Source of the DNA: Pelargonium cotyledonis
Taxonomy: Eukaryota; Streptophyta; Magnoliopsida; Geraniales; Geraniaceae
DNA: 22,311 nt
Direction of reading: 5' to 3'
Assembly: GCA_036897625.1 (NCBI GenBank)
Contig: JAYMTA010001023.1
Coordinates: 1 to 22,311, forward strand
Shown here piece after piece: positions 1-15,575 of the stretch. Under the pieces are notes generated by a model. That model worked only from the letters and a program-made list of their open reading frames with translations. It was not told the DNA's origin and did not search any database. Position numbers and translations under genes: made by a program. Every line of letters starts with the position of its first letter. Position 1 is the first letter of the stretch.

Positions 1-115
1 GGTCATTGACGGTAGGTACTCAATTGGGTTGGAAATCAAAATTTGGGTACTAACTCTGATAGAATAAAACTTTGGGTACTAAATTACGTTTCAGCGCAAA
101 GTTTGGGTACCATCG
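1..115. repeat. Edge of a dispersed element with spaced TTTGGGTAC motifs
   Basis: The motif TTTGGGTAC begins at 42, 71 and 102 (spacing 29 and 31), with a related GGTAGGTACT at 11. Read on the minus strand these are repeated GTACCCAAA blocks, the style of subterminal repeat also seen in the fold-back element at 8750-9190, which has GGTCCCT blocks. The element is cut by the window edge, so its type and length cannot be judged. It does not look coding. Confidence 0.4.
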
Positions 116-1131
116 GTTCCTTTAACTCTATAATGTTTTAGTTGAAGTGTAGTGCTAAGAGATGTAGTAATTTACTACTAATTATCTATTGACATAGTAA
201 ATATTATTTAGTACATGTTATTAGTTAATAACATTTTTTTTGTAACTCATAGATCATGAAGAGACATGCTTTAGAATTGCTCATTTTGGAGAAAGTAGAT
301 TAGGTGGTATTCTACGAGTCATTCTCGCCAATTATTATATATTATAGTATAGATTTATTAAATAAGTATCATTTAGTTACAACTCAAGATTCAAAATTGC
401 GCGCCTGAGAATAACGAACCTAACAAACGCATTGACTACCTTATTCGTAGACCGCTTCACAGAAACAAATTATATTCTACCAAATAATTGTGTTGAATCG
501 TAACTACCAAATGAACCTGAAAATCTTCATTTCGTCTTCTCGTGTTTCGAATCCAACAACGACCTAAATAACATTAGTTTCAACGAAAACCAATTGTCAT
601 CCTTAATTCCTTGCCGATATTAATTCCTCCCAACAACACCAAACAATACTTATAATCTTATAACGAACATAACTTTCAACAAGAGAAGACAAACCAAAAC
701 TTCCAACAAAGGAAGAAAAATCAAAACTTCCAATAAGGGGTGACAGATTGCAATAGAAATCGACTATAAAAATGAACGCTTCCTTTTGACTTTCAGTTTC
801 TTTTTTCCGAAATAGTTGTGTTGATTTTGTTAATGGAAAAAAATAATAACTTTTTTTTTTCGAATGCATAAATTAGACTAATCTAAGATAGTTCCATTCA
901 CTTTTTATGTTACCTTTAAAATTTAAAAATGATTTATCTAGGTAGTAAATTCATACGCTAATTTAGCGAGAAAACTAATTAGAAACGGAAAATAAATTCA
1001 TCGCCGATTTGTCGCTATATTTTACAAAGAACAATTTAGAAAAGAACTTTAGTACGTCGTTAATACCTCAATAATTGCGTTTAGCAAGAAATATTAACTC
1101 GCTAATTCGATTTTCTTACATTGCTTGATAT
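116..1131. other. AT-rich intergenic sequence, no gene seen
   Basis: No credible coding region is visible. The reading frame on the minus strand at 603-869 is produced by a 27-bp tandem repeat (673-753) in AT-rich sequence. Because the same repeat occurs inside the LINE-derived insertion at 2365-2906, part of this stretch is probably a decayed LINE copy, but no ends or target duplication could be found. Confidence 0.5.
673..753. repeat. 27-bp tandem repeat, three copies
   Basis: Units start at 673 (CTTTCAACAAGAGAAG), 700 (CTTCCAACAAAGGAAG) and 727 (CTTCCAATAAGGGGTG). The central unit contains a short inverted repeat, CTTCC and GGAAG around a six-base spacer. The same unit with the same period recurs at 2611-2692. 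Confidence 0.7.
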
Positions 1132-1144
1132 AAAATGGTAGACG

Positions 1145-2084
1145 TACGGCGGAGCAGTGACTAGGGTTTGTAGAGAAACAACCCTAGGGTGGCGGAGGCT
1201 CACTTGGGCGGCTGCGCTGGTCTCTTGGTGGTCATTCTCTCTCTAGGAGTGTATTGGCTTTAGGGCAAAAAAGGGAGGCTAGGGTTTTTTGGGTGGGTGA
1301 GGTTTTGAAGGGCGGCTAAAGTTTTCTCTTGTGGCGGCTAGGGTTTCAGAAAGCGACGGTTGGTTCGTTCTCCATTGGTGGTTGCGTGATTTTGGCTCAA
1401 TTTGGCAGATCTCTCGGTCACATTTGGTTAGCATGACAGTCAACAAGTAGAGCGGGTAGAGACGGCAACGATTTCATGGGTGAGAACGAGAACAACGAAG
1501 CCAACAACGATTATTGCTAGGACGGTGCCAGCGTTCATGAATGGTTCATCTTGAATGGAGGCTGATGCGGCCACGCTTTCCTCGCAGTATGGTCAGGAAC
1601 CAGGTAAAAAAGTTCCATCGGTTCCAAAGCGAAAGAGGGGTATGTGTCGGCGGAAGAGGTTGTAGATGGGTTTGAGGCATCCTTGGAACAAAAAAACTTG
1701 TATCAGTCGAACCTGGTGGCTCAAGTTCGCCAAGCCTCATGAGCGGGATTGAAAGGGGTGTGGGGGCTCGCGGACAGATCTAAATGGAAGTATATTGGTT
1801 CAAGGTGGAATGGTAACGTTGTCAAGCACGTCTCAAGGGTGGACGGTTTCAAGTGCAGTACAGATCGGAGGAAAGGGTTATTAGTCTGGTTCTATATGAC
1901 ATCATGTCTAAGAAGCTTGCATGGTTTATGTTTAAATTTTGTTTATTTGGTTTGAGGTTGGTAAGGTTAATTTTTGCTTAGTTCATCATTTGTCTAGTTT
2001 TGGATTAGAGTTGGTTATGCTTTCTTTTTAGTAAGAAATGGTTTCGCTTCATTATGGAGTTTCTACTTTCCCTTTAAAAGAAAG
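1145..2084 (+). mobile_element. LINE-derived non-autonomous copy, plus orientation
   Basis: The segment opens with a GC-richer leader carrying repeated GGCGGCTAGGGTTT-like blocks (about 1150-1360), as in 5' regions of plant L1-type LINEs. It ends with a short stretch typical of L1 3' ends (GGTTTCGCTTCATTATGG at 2040-2057) followed by an A-rich tail (2077-2088). The flanks share a candidate target duplication: AAAATGGTAGACG at 1132-1144 and AAAATGGTGGGCG at 2085-2097, 11 of 13 matching. No reverse transcriptase or endonuclease is encoded, so this is an internally deleted or LINE-dependent copy. Class assignment is by resemblance; the boundaries rest on the duplication. Confidence 0.5.
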
Positions 2085-2364
2085 AAAATGGTGGGCGGTG
2101 GGTTATGAGATCCTATGTAAGCTTACAAGAATTGAGAGCCTGTGTATGCATATATGACATACGCTAATTTTATTTTATTTTTATTTTTGTAATTTTACAA
2201 CAATGTATACCTATTTCTTTGAGTTTGAATGTTTGAAGTATGATTGAGAGAACACATAGTTCTTTAATTTCTACAAAGAAATGCATGTTTATTGAATTGT
2301 ATAAGCTTGGAAAATTTGACTAAGTAGATGATCAATCATGAGTACAGTTTTAGTTGAGTAGTTT

Positions 2365-2906
2365 TTTAGGTAAATAATACGAATATTATTATTATGAAAT
2401 CAAAAGAAGTTACAAGCAACACTACATAACTTCAAGGAACCAGACCTAAATTTAGAGAATCGATTCAAACGGCTCCTACATCGCTGATTCTAACTCCAAC
2501 AATGAAAGCGAAAAAGCAAAACCAATACCAGACAAAACATTCAAGTCCTAATGCGAGACTCGAAATTGCTAGTATTCTATACCCGGATCACCAAAGATCT
2601 CAGGCAACCACTTCCAACAAGGGAAGATAAGGCTAAACTTTCAAAAAAAAAACATATAAAACAAACTTCCAACAATGGAAGACAGAGACCACTAAATAAA
2701 CAAACTAAAAAAACTAAGAGAACTACCGGTAGGACCCCGATCCGAACTGAAGACGGTGCGTTGCTCAGATTCCAAAGTCTCCTGGCGATACCGAAGGCGT
2801 AGCTCCCGCGACAAAGCTGCCCGAGACGGCTGCTACTGTACTCAAACTTTTAGCAGAAAGAGAGGGGCGGCACTAGGGTTTTTTCAAAGCATACTAACTT
2901 ATTTAT
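2365..2906 (-). mobile_element. LINE-derived non-autonomous copy, minus orientation, 18-bp target duplication
   Basis: The insertion is framed by GTTTTAGTTGAGTAGTTT (2347-2364) and GTTTTAGTTGTGTAGTTT (2907-2924), 17 of 18 identical, a length typical of target-primed reverse transcription. Read on the minus strand it starts near 2890 with an AAACCCTAGTGCCGCC-like leader and ends at the left with TAATAATAATATTCG and A/T-rich sequence, resembling plant L1 3' ends. At 542 bp it is far too short for an autonomous LINE and has no convincing open frame. It carries three units of the 27-bp repeat also found near position 700. Confidence 0.6.
2611..2692. repeat. 27/28-bp tandem repeat inside the LINE-derived copy
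   Basis: Units start at 2611 (CTTCCAACAAGGGAAG), 2638 (a degenerate CTTTCAAAAA unit) and 2666 (CTTCCAACAATGGAAG), with periods of 27 and 28. They match the units at 673-753 and share the CTTCC/GGAAG mini-hairpin. Confidence 0.65.
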
Positions 2907-2924
2907 GTTTTAGTTGTGTAGTTT

Positions 2925-3246
2925 GACTTTGCTTACTCACAAAAATTGATATTTTAATGTACTATGTTGGACAAAATATGTAAGACAAACTAGACATTTA
3001 ATTTGGGAAGGACCATATATTTTATTATCTTTTTTTATATAATGTATATTATTTTTGTGTGTATTATATAGAATTTGTAGGTATGTCATTTGTAAACTCA
3101 CGCGAGACTTCCACTTTTATGTTAGGAGGAAACAACTTGTTTAAAGACTTGTTGCGCATATTAAATACATTCTTAATTCTTCTGAAAGTGAGTGTGATTA
3201 ATTTTCATTTTCATTTGGGGGAGGAGTAAAGTTTCAATGTGAGGAT
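2925..3246. other. AT-rich spacer, no gene seen
   Basis: This spacer lies between the LINE-derived insertion and the Tourist-like element. It is strongly AT-rich, with T runs near 3030-3060. Nothing recognisable was found. Confidence 0.5.
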
Positions 3247-3249
3247 TTA

Positions 3250-3698
3250 GAGGATGTTTTGATTAGCTTATGAGCAGGTCAAATTAGCTCATGAGCACAA
3301 AATAGTTCTTTTTATTGTTTGGTTACTACTAACATAGTTTATGAGCACTTGCTGATGAGCTAAAATAAAAAAAAAAACTGGGTACCCCCAGTTTTGATTT
3401 TTTAGCTCATGAGCAGTTAAAAAATAACAATTTTGACTAAGTAAAAGATATTTATGTTCTTTAATTTCTCTTCCAATTACACATATATTTATTCTATAAT
3501 TCAATTTATTGGTTATCTTTAAAATTATTTTAATTATTTGTTTTTTTAACTAATATCAATTAAGTATTACTATTTTTTATCAACATTTTTATCCAAACAG
3601 TTTAACTAGCTTCTTTTTAAAAAGAATTAAAACACAAAAATGCTCCTAATCATTTCAAAATTGTGAGTTGTTTTTGAGAAGTTAATTCAAACACCCTC
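3250..3698. mobile_element. Tourist-like MITE (PIF/Harbinger type)
   Basis: The 449-bp element is flanked by TTA on both sides (3247-3249 and 3699-3701), the target duplication expected for PIF/Harbinger elements. The left end reads GAGGATGTTTTGATTAGCTT and the right end, complemented, GAGGGTGTTTGAATTAACTT; over 25 bases 19 match. Inside, the left third carries repeated TCATGAGC or TTATGAGC octamers (about 3268, 3286, 3340 and 3406). A perfect hairpin with 9-bp arms, AAAACTGGG and CCCAGTTTT around TACC, lies at about 3374-3395. There is no transposase, so the element is non-autonomous. Confidence 0.7.
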
Positions 3699-3701
3699 TT
3701 A

Positions 3702-4572
3702 ATAAGACTCTTATTCAATGTTTTATAACATATATTTTTTTCCAATTTTGTCGGATGTCCCCTAAGGACATAACATATATTTTTTAAGTATGTTATTTAT
3801 TTATTATATTTGAAGTCATTTACCATTTGTGTAATGTTTACATTTTAATCAATCCCCTCAAATGGATTTAGAAATAATAAGAAGAAGACGTCATTTGAGG
3901 TATAAACAACGTGTTAGAAAGATGATAGCTACGCTAAATAAAACAAAATTGTCTAAGAAAGCAAGAGAGAAATCATGCAAACGTATTTATATCTGCTCAA
4001 CAGTCACTGACATATTTTTTTTGTCACGATAGTGGGTAAAGCCTATTTGCATTTTTAACCACAATCAATTACAATTGTTAGTGAAACCAAGTAATATAAC
4101 ATATTAAATTGATAGTTAAAACTTTCATTTATATTATTGATAATATATTTTAACACGTCTCCTCATAAGCAAATCTATCATGACTTTACAAGTTAACTGG
4201 TGAGAAACTACATGTTTCTGTTTAAACTTTAGAGATTGATCGACAGGAGAAAACAAACAATTCATTTCTATCAAGATGTCTCATGGTAACTCGAATTACT
4301 CTTCTTTTCTAATGCGGTGATGCAAACTTGAGACACAACCGTGTTTAAGTAATGCGCAAACCAATTAGGTTGGTCCAATCAATGCTGGCTTCGAGTTCGG
4401 TGAAGTCGGCAGATTGAAGTAGCTTTTCAACAAATAAAGGTCTTAAATTCATGATTAAATCAAAATGGTACTAAAATTCAATTGCTAGCACCTAAGCCAC
4501 ATAGATCATTTAATTAAAGCATCACAAACATGAAAATCTACTTGCAGTAGAATCTACAAATAGTGTATTATA
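3702..4572. other. Intergenic sequence, no gene seen
   Basis: AT-rich sequence containing two ATATTTTTT-type stretches near 3728 and 3775 separated by about 45 bases. No open frame, RNA gene or clear element end was identified. The right part presumably lies just beyond the 3' end of the membrane-protein gene at 4688-5053. Confidence 0.4.
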
Positions 4573-4687
4573 CTATAAATAAACAAATACAAATACAAAA
4601 TTAGAAATACACAGCACAAGAACTAAGAAGCTACAGACAAACAAGGTTTGACTCATGAGATTAGATCTGAGATCTGGGATCTGAGGT

Positions 4688-5053
4688 TCAGTCATCGGAG
4701 TCGTCGTCGCCGCCGAATATGGATATGCGGTTGTAGAGGAGGAAGAGGACGAGGATGAGGACGAAGGCAACGCCGACTGGGGAGCCGCTGAGGCGGTGGA
4801 TGGAGTCGGGCTGGCCGGTGGAGGAGAAGAAGCCGGAGACGAAGGAAGCGCGGTCGGAGGAGAGGAATTGGATGGTGAGGAGGAGGATGACGGGGAGGAG
4901 GAGGAGGCCGACGGGGCTGAGGAGCTCGGAGATGGCGTCGGTGATGGCCTCACCTTGGTCGCCGAGAAGAAAGGGAACAACCACCACTATGCTCACCACC
5001 ACCGCCAGTAGGATACCATGGGGCGCTCCTCCTCTTTGTCTCTCGTCTATCAT
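4688..5053 (-). CDS. Small plant membrane protein with three hydrophobic segments, function unknown
   Basis: An intronless frame of 121 residues begins at the ATG at 5053 (MIDERQRGG...) and stops at TGA 4688-4690. An in-frame extension upstream would start at TTG and is not adopted. Residues about 13-30 (VVVSIVVVVPFLL region), 44-64 (LLSPVGLLLLPVILLLT) and 92-107 (PVGVAFVLILVLFLLY) are hydrophobic enough to span a membrane. A polar loop with STGQPDSIHRLSGSP lies between the second and third, and the tail is acidic (GGDDDSDD). The pattern, notably SIHR.SGSPVGVA followed by LLYNR.SIFGG, resembles a family of uncharacterised small plant transmembrane proteins; I know no function. Base composition is clearly more GC-rich than the surroundings, as expected for real coding sequence. 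A (TA)n TATA-like tract lies about 50 bases upstream. Membrane location is inferred. Confidence 0.85.
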   Translation of the reverse strand: MIDERQRGGAPHGILLAVVVSIVVVVPFLLGDQGEAITDAISELLSPVGLLLLPVILLLTIQFLSSDRASFVSGFFSSTGQPDSIHRLSGSPVGVAFVLILVLFLLYNRISIFGGDDDSDD

Positions 5054-5100
5054 CTTTTTCAATCTCTTTTTGTTTCAAAATTTTTTACTCATATTTCAAC

Positions 5101-5118
5101 TATATATATATATATATC
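5101..5118 (-). promoter_or_regulatory. (TA)n tract, probable TATA box of the small membrane-protein gene
   Basis: An alternating TATATATA tract ends about 48 bases before the minus-strand ATG at 5053. It is the only TATA-like sequence close upstream. If used, transcription would start about 20-25 bases before the ATG, giving a very short leader. Confidence 0.4.
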
Positions 5119-5602
5119 ATTCTTAGTTTAGAACAAACAACCAATGGAAATGTGACATTTTCTTAAAATATTTAAGTCTAGGACACTTCATCAAATTTTA
5201 TCAATATTCACTCAATCGGATTAGTCAAAGCGGAGGGGCCTGCCGGAATATATGATTTCTAATGAGGTGTTATCTCTTTATTAATAGCTTGATATAATAA
5301 AAATAAATAAATTACTTAGACATCTTCTTTTTCTCTCTCATTATTTGGGATGAAAATGTTCTTCCCCAATTCGTTATTTCTGTTTTGATGTTGATTTCGT
5401 AGTTTAATATAATAAGTCTTTGTTTATAAAATAAAACTAAAAAAATTTGGAAACGAATGATAGAGAACAAGGTACAATAACAATAATAAATTTAAATAAA
5501 GGGTAAAATGTGTATTTTGAAAAATAAAATAGTGTATTATAAAAAATAAAAATAAAAATTGAGTGTTTTTCACATGATGAAATAAAGATTATTTTTCGTT
5601 TT
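5119..5602. other. Upstream intergenic sequence, AT-rich, no gene seen
   Basis: Presumed promoter side of the small membrane-protein gene. It includes A-rich stretches near 5440 and 5540. The minus-strand frame at 5437-5742 is low-complexity and has no coding character. Confidence 0.4.
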
Positions 5603-5728
5603 GAAGTCTCGATGAGGTGGGGAGACTTGAAGATTACCCAACTAGTTGGTAGTTTTGATAAAGTCCTAGTAAGGCATAGAGGCTTAACGAAGCTCCGGTG
5701 AGGTGAGGAAGCTCGAAGGTTGCCTGGT
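5603..5728. repeat. Two diverged units of an 86-bp direct repeat
   Basis: The first unit begins at 5603 (GAAGTCTCGATGAGGTGG, continuing GGAGACTTGAAGATTACC). The second begins at 5689 (GAAGCTCCGGTGAGGTGA, continuing GGAAGCTCGAAGGTTGCC). They lie directly before the degenerate array at 5837-6185 and probably belong to the same unclassified element. Confidence 0.5.
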
Positions 5729-5836
5729 GAGACGAGAAGCATTGATGGTGTGTGTTAAGGCATTTCGACAAAAGGTTGGACACGTGGTGAACTTGTGTGT
5801 ATCTAAGAGTTATTTAAGCTACAAGGTAGCACCATA

Positions 5837-6185
5837 GGCACTTCGTGCATCACTAATATTCGCTCGAGTTTGAACATGGTGCGCAATTTAGGGACGTTGC
5901 ATAAGCACTTCGCAATCGAGCTTGTATATGGTGCTTGTTTCAAGGTCATGACATAGGCACTTCACAAAGGACTGTTCACGCGAACTTGGGCATTGTGCTC
6001 GGTAGAGGACCGCGACTTTGGAGGATGAAGGTCGCGGCATGGCCACATTACGCAAAATTGTTCACACGGATTTGGGCATGGTGCTCAATTTAGGACCGCG
6101 CCCTTTATGGACGAAGGTAATGGCATTAGCACTTCGTGCAACACTATTCACATGAACTTGTGTGTGGTGCGGGGCGTACAGAGGA
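5837..6185. repeat. Degenerate tandem array, about five units of 50-86 bp
   Basis: Units begin with GGCACTTCGTGCA-like sequence and run through TTCACRYGAACTTG and CATGGTGC to an AGGACCGCG block. Starts are near 5838, 5908, 5960, 6042 and 6129; the second unit is shortened. The third and fourth units are the best preserved (TGTTCACGCGAACTTGGGCA against TGTTCACACGGATTTGGGCA). The array is GC-richer than its surroundings and non-coding. Such arrays occur in non-coding parts of large plant transposons, but no ends were found. Confidence 0.6.
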
Positions 6186-7283
6186 GAGCTTTAATCAAGG
6201 GACCGTGAGGGGTCATTTTCAACTATTCTGAGTGGATTCTGCAACCTTAGCTATCCTCGTATTTAGAGAAGTTATTTGGTATAATTATCAAGGGTTGGAG
6301 ATCCAAGGAAGAACTTTGGAAGAGAGTACGGGGCTTAGGGAGAGCTTTTGGGCCTTGGAGAATTCAGGGATCCGGAAGAGCATTCACGGGGATCCATGTA
6401 TCCAAGGAAGAGTTTCAAGAGGACCTTTGAGGCTCAAGATTACAAGAAAGCTTTCGAAACCTTGTAGAGACTGGGTGTTGAGGTTCTCCTTGAAAATCTT
6501 AGGACTCCTTAGGGATTGCTCTAGATGTGATAGGTGTTTTGCCGTGGTGCGCAACGAACAAACAATTGGGCGAGGAGCGTGTGCCGGAAGATGACCAAGG
6601 CCCACGAATGTGGCTCGAGATCTAGGTTGTGGCAGCGAAGACATGCCCGCAAACATCTCGCGCCAACCTGTACGAAGTGTTTGATCCTTAGTTGATGTAT
6701 TTTAATAGTGTTTTTGTCACTTTGTTTATCGTTTATCTGTCCCAATTTTACTTGTTTTACCTTATTTTATGTTTCCTCATTAGATTTGTCGTGTTTTATA
6801 GTGTTTTCATACTTTTTATAGTTATTACAAGGCAAATCGAAGCATTCGGGAGAAGTTGAGAAGAGATTCAAGACAAAGACATGGACGTTGCCCCTTGTAT
6901 AAATGACACAGGGATGTGTTAATCTCAAGGATACTAGGCCGCAACTTGAAGACCCAACAATATGACTTCCTGGGTTGGTCAGATTAAGTTGTTTACCTTT
7001 GTAACTTCATATTTGGAGAAGTCATGGGATATTTGACAGAGAGCTTTGCAAGACTCCTAAAAGTTTGTTGTGGCCGACACGTCTTCATCTTCGAGAAAAG
7101 AAATGACATGGCGTTTAGGCATCACGCGCTCTCATTAATTTTAGGTAGCATCAAATACTTTTTGTCAGAATGCAAGTGTAATCTGATCCGACTTTCAACT
7201 TCCTTGTATAGAGTTAGAATACGACTTTAACTTTCATACGTGACTCATTCATTATTTTTTTCAGCGCGGGAACATTAATTTAA
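6186..7283. other. Probable decayed mobile-element sequence, unclassified
   Basis: This follows the degenerate array and keeps a GC-richer composition to about 6690, then becomes AT-rich. A motif ATCCAAGGAAGA recurs (near 6300 and 6398), with a weaker ATCCGGAAGA near 6369. The plus-strand frame 6232-6594 starts at GTG rather than ATG and shows no recognisable domain, and no other frame is convincing. I infer an old element but cannot name its class. Confidence 0.35.
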
Positions 7284-7335
7284 CACTTCAATAGTTACCT
7301 TTAATATACCACTTCAACAGTTACCTTTAGTATTT
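7284..7335. repeat. 26-bp tandem duplication
   Basis: ACTTCAATAGTTACCTTTAA at 7285 is repeated as ACTTCAACAGTTACCTTTAG at 7311, a period of 26. Confidence 0.6.
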
Positions 7336-8239
7336 GTTTGGTAACACTACTCCCTATTTTAAGGATCTACCACATTGAATTGAAAGGTACTCTAAATAGT
7401 TATCATGTTTGTAAAAATGACCAACTACTACCTAAAACTTCTACCCAGCTCCTAGAAGTTGACATTTTCTGTATGAGATTCCTTGCTTCTTCCTGAAGGA
7501 GCAAGAGAGAGTAAAAATAATTGTGAATTTTCTTTTTTTTTTTCTCACCATAAATGATAAACCATTAAAGATGTAAATAAAAGTGATGATTTAAAAGTCA
7601 ATTTTGTGTTGTTGGTCCATTAATTCTTGGTTCAAAATCAAACACTAATAGCTTATATTTGTGTTATAGTTGATGAGTTTGCTACATACATTGTGCACTC
7701 TTATCAGAAGAAAAGTTTTGGTTCCTGAAGAAGATATAAGTTGACAGATTAGGCTATATTTTTTATCTATAAATTAGTTTCATCTTTTATTTGGATTGTG
7801 TTTTGTAAAAGTACATTATGAATAATTTTCAATCAATATGGCGTTTTGTGTACGAATGATTTGAAATGATTATGTTCTTTTATGCTTAATTTTTTTTAAT
7901 GTTTTTAAGTTTGGTCAACTTGCTCATAAATTTGTTTGACCATATTTATGAAACATGACACAGAAGGGTCAACCTATGTTAGATTGTATTGTAGGTCACA
8001 GAGATAGAAAACTATGAATAAGATCGACCTGAAATTCATGGATCAAATTCTTGACAAGAAAGCATGTTGTTTTTACATATTCAATGGAGCTATAGATCCT
8101 GCCTCATTTACTTTCTTCATCAACCATTCTCAGCGTCCACAGATAATAACAATTTGGCAACATATTTATGTTTTTTCTTACAAAATTTCATTCCATCAAT
8201 TTCCCACAAAAACACATGAAATTTTTTACATCAAATTCC
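7336..8239. other. Intergenic sequence downstream of the synthetase gene, no gene seen
   Basis: AT-rich. A plus-strand frame at 8014-8265 opens with a real ATG (MNKIDLKFMDQ...) but has no recognisable domain and runs into the presumed 3' UTR of the minus-strand synthetase gene. It is not called. Confidence 0.4.
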
Positions 8240-8407
8240 ATATTATTGGAACAAAGATGCTATAGAACAGAGGAAGGTACAACTGAATTCCATTAGCTGA
8301 AAATATGCCGTCTCAAACTAACATTGTCTTTCCAGTTTCTTCACAGTAGCAACGTCCCGAAAAATACATCTCACAGAAAGCAGTTCCCAGATAGGTGAAT
8401 GAAGATA
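8240..8407 (-). other. OVA7: Probable 3' UTR of the seryl-tRNA synthetase gene
   Basis: Minus-strand sequence after the TAA stop contains plant-style poly(A) guidance: TTGTACC near 8280 and an AATAAT-like element near 8247-8252, before an A-rich stretch near 8220. The end point is a guess. Confidence 0.3.
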
Positions 8408-14860
<6,453 letters not shown>

Positions 14861-15010
14861 GGCTGCTCTCTGTTGCTGCTCTCTGTTGCCCAAATACGTA
14901 ACCGAAGACCTATTTTATTTTTTTCGGGGTTGATTTATCTTCAATATTTGAAAATATGAATTCAAATGTAACAACCAATAGTTCAGTGCCGCGTCAACCA
15001 ATAGTGGTTA
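14861..15010 (-). promoter_or_regulatory. OVA7: Probable promoter and leader of the seryl-tRNA synthetase gene
   Basis: Immediately upstream of the minus-strand ATG lies a leader with two GCAACAGAGAGCAGC repeats. An AATAAAATAG TATA-like sequence follows near 14910-14920. Two CCAAT boxes sit in the same setting (AACCAATAG at about 14971 and 14996, 25 bases apart). Assignment is from position and motifs only. Confidence 0.4.
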
Positions 15011-15128
15011 CATGAGTGGCAACAAAATACACTGAGGTTGTGCTTATTTGAAGTTGTGACTTAGTATCGGTAATTCAACTATTTTGATTTGGTTAAATCT
15101 AAGGTTTGGATACGGTGTTGTACTGGTA

Positions 15129-15298
15129 TTTTTCTACTCTATTTTTCAAGAGAGTTGACACCTTGGGTCGGGGGCTGATTCGGGTTGGAGCTTGTAGTCT
15201 TGGGTTGGGGTTCTGCTTTCTCTTTCTCCAAGGGAGTTAGCACCTTGGATCGGAGTATGATTCGGGTCTGAGCTGCTTGCCTTGGGTGCGGGTCCTAT
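15129..15298. repeat. 82-bp tandem duplication
   Basis: GAGTTGACACCTTGGGTCGG...TGATTCGGGTTGGAGCT recurs 82 bases on as GAGTTAGCACCTTGGATCGG...TGATTCGGGTCTGAGCT. CACCTTGG starts at 15159 and 15241. Confidence 0.75.
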
Positions 15299-15564
15299 TT
15301 CCTGCAAAAATCAACACACAATTAAGCGAAAATTTTAGATGTGTGTATGGGGGATCATCTTTAGCGTGAGAATCAAAATCTTCACACAAGTGCTTGAAAA
15401 TAAATTTGTATATTCGAATATCAAATAGAAATAGCTAGAAGATTGTTCGAAGATTTCGATGAACGTTACAAGAACACGAAGAACACTCGAGAGAATTCTT
15501 GTGCACTTCGAAGAGTTCAACTCTTACATGTGTTACAAGGTGATTTTACCTTCGGTGGAAGCCT

Positions 15565-15575
15565 CTATATATAGA
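15565..15575 (-). promoter_or_regulatory. TATA box of the putative minus-strand element
   Basis: CTATATATAGA on the minus strand, in a GC-balanced setting, is followed by a leader-like sequence without long frames. Confidence 0.35.

Noticed and set aside
1546-1955. Frames at 1546-1740 (minus) and 1749-1955 (plus)
   Set aside because: They fall within the LINE-derived copy and show no zinc knuckle, endonuclease or reverse-transcriptase motif.
5054-5062. Start of the small membrane protein three codons earlier (MKKMID)
   Set aside because: The upstream codon is TTG; the ATG at 5053 is used.
4573-5126. Several overlapping frames, including a serine/proline-rich one at 4573-4980 on the minus strand and plus-strand frames at 4755-5126 and 4796-5011
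   Set aside because: They are shadows of the GC-rich membrane-protein gene; their low-complexity S/P, R or G/E composition is what shifted or antisense reading of that gene would give.
6232-6594. 120-residue plus-strand frame
   Set aside because: It begins at GTG, has no recognisable domain and lies in a repeat-rich decayed element.
8014-8265. 83-residue plus-strand frame MNKIDLKFMDQ
   Set aside because: It has a real ATG but no domain, ordinary AT-rich composition, and overlaps the probable 3' UTR of the opposite-strand synthetase gene.
14861-14893. N-terminal extension of the synthetase beginning MGNREQQQ
   Set aside because: The first codon at 14893 is TTG, not ATG. The first true ATG is at 14860.
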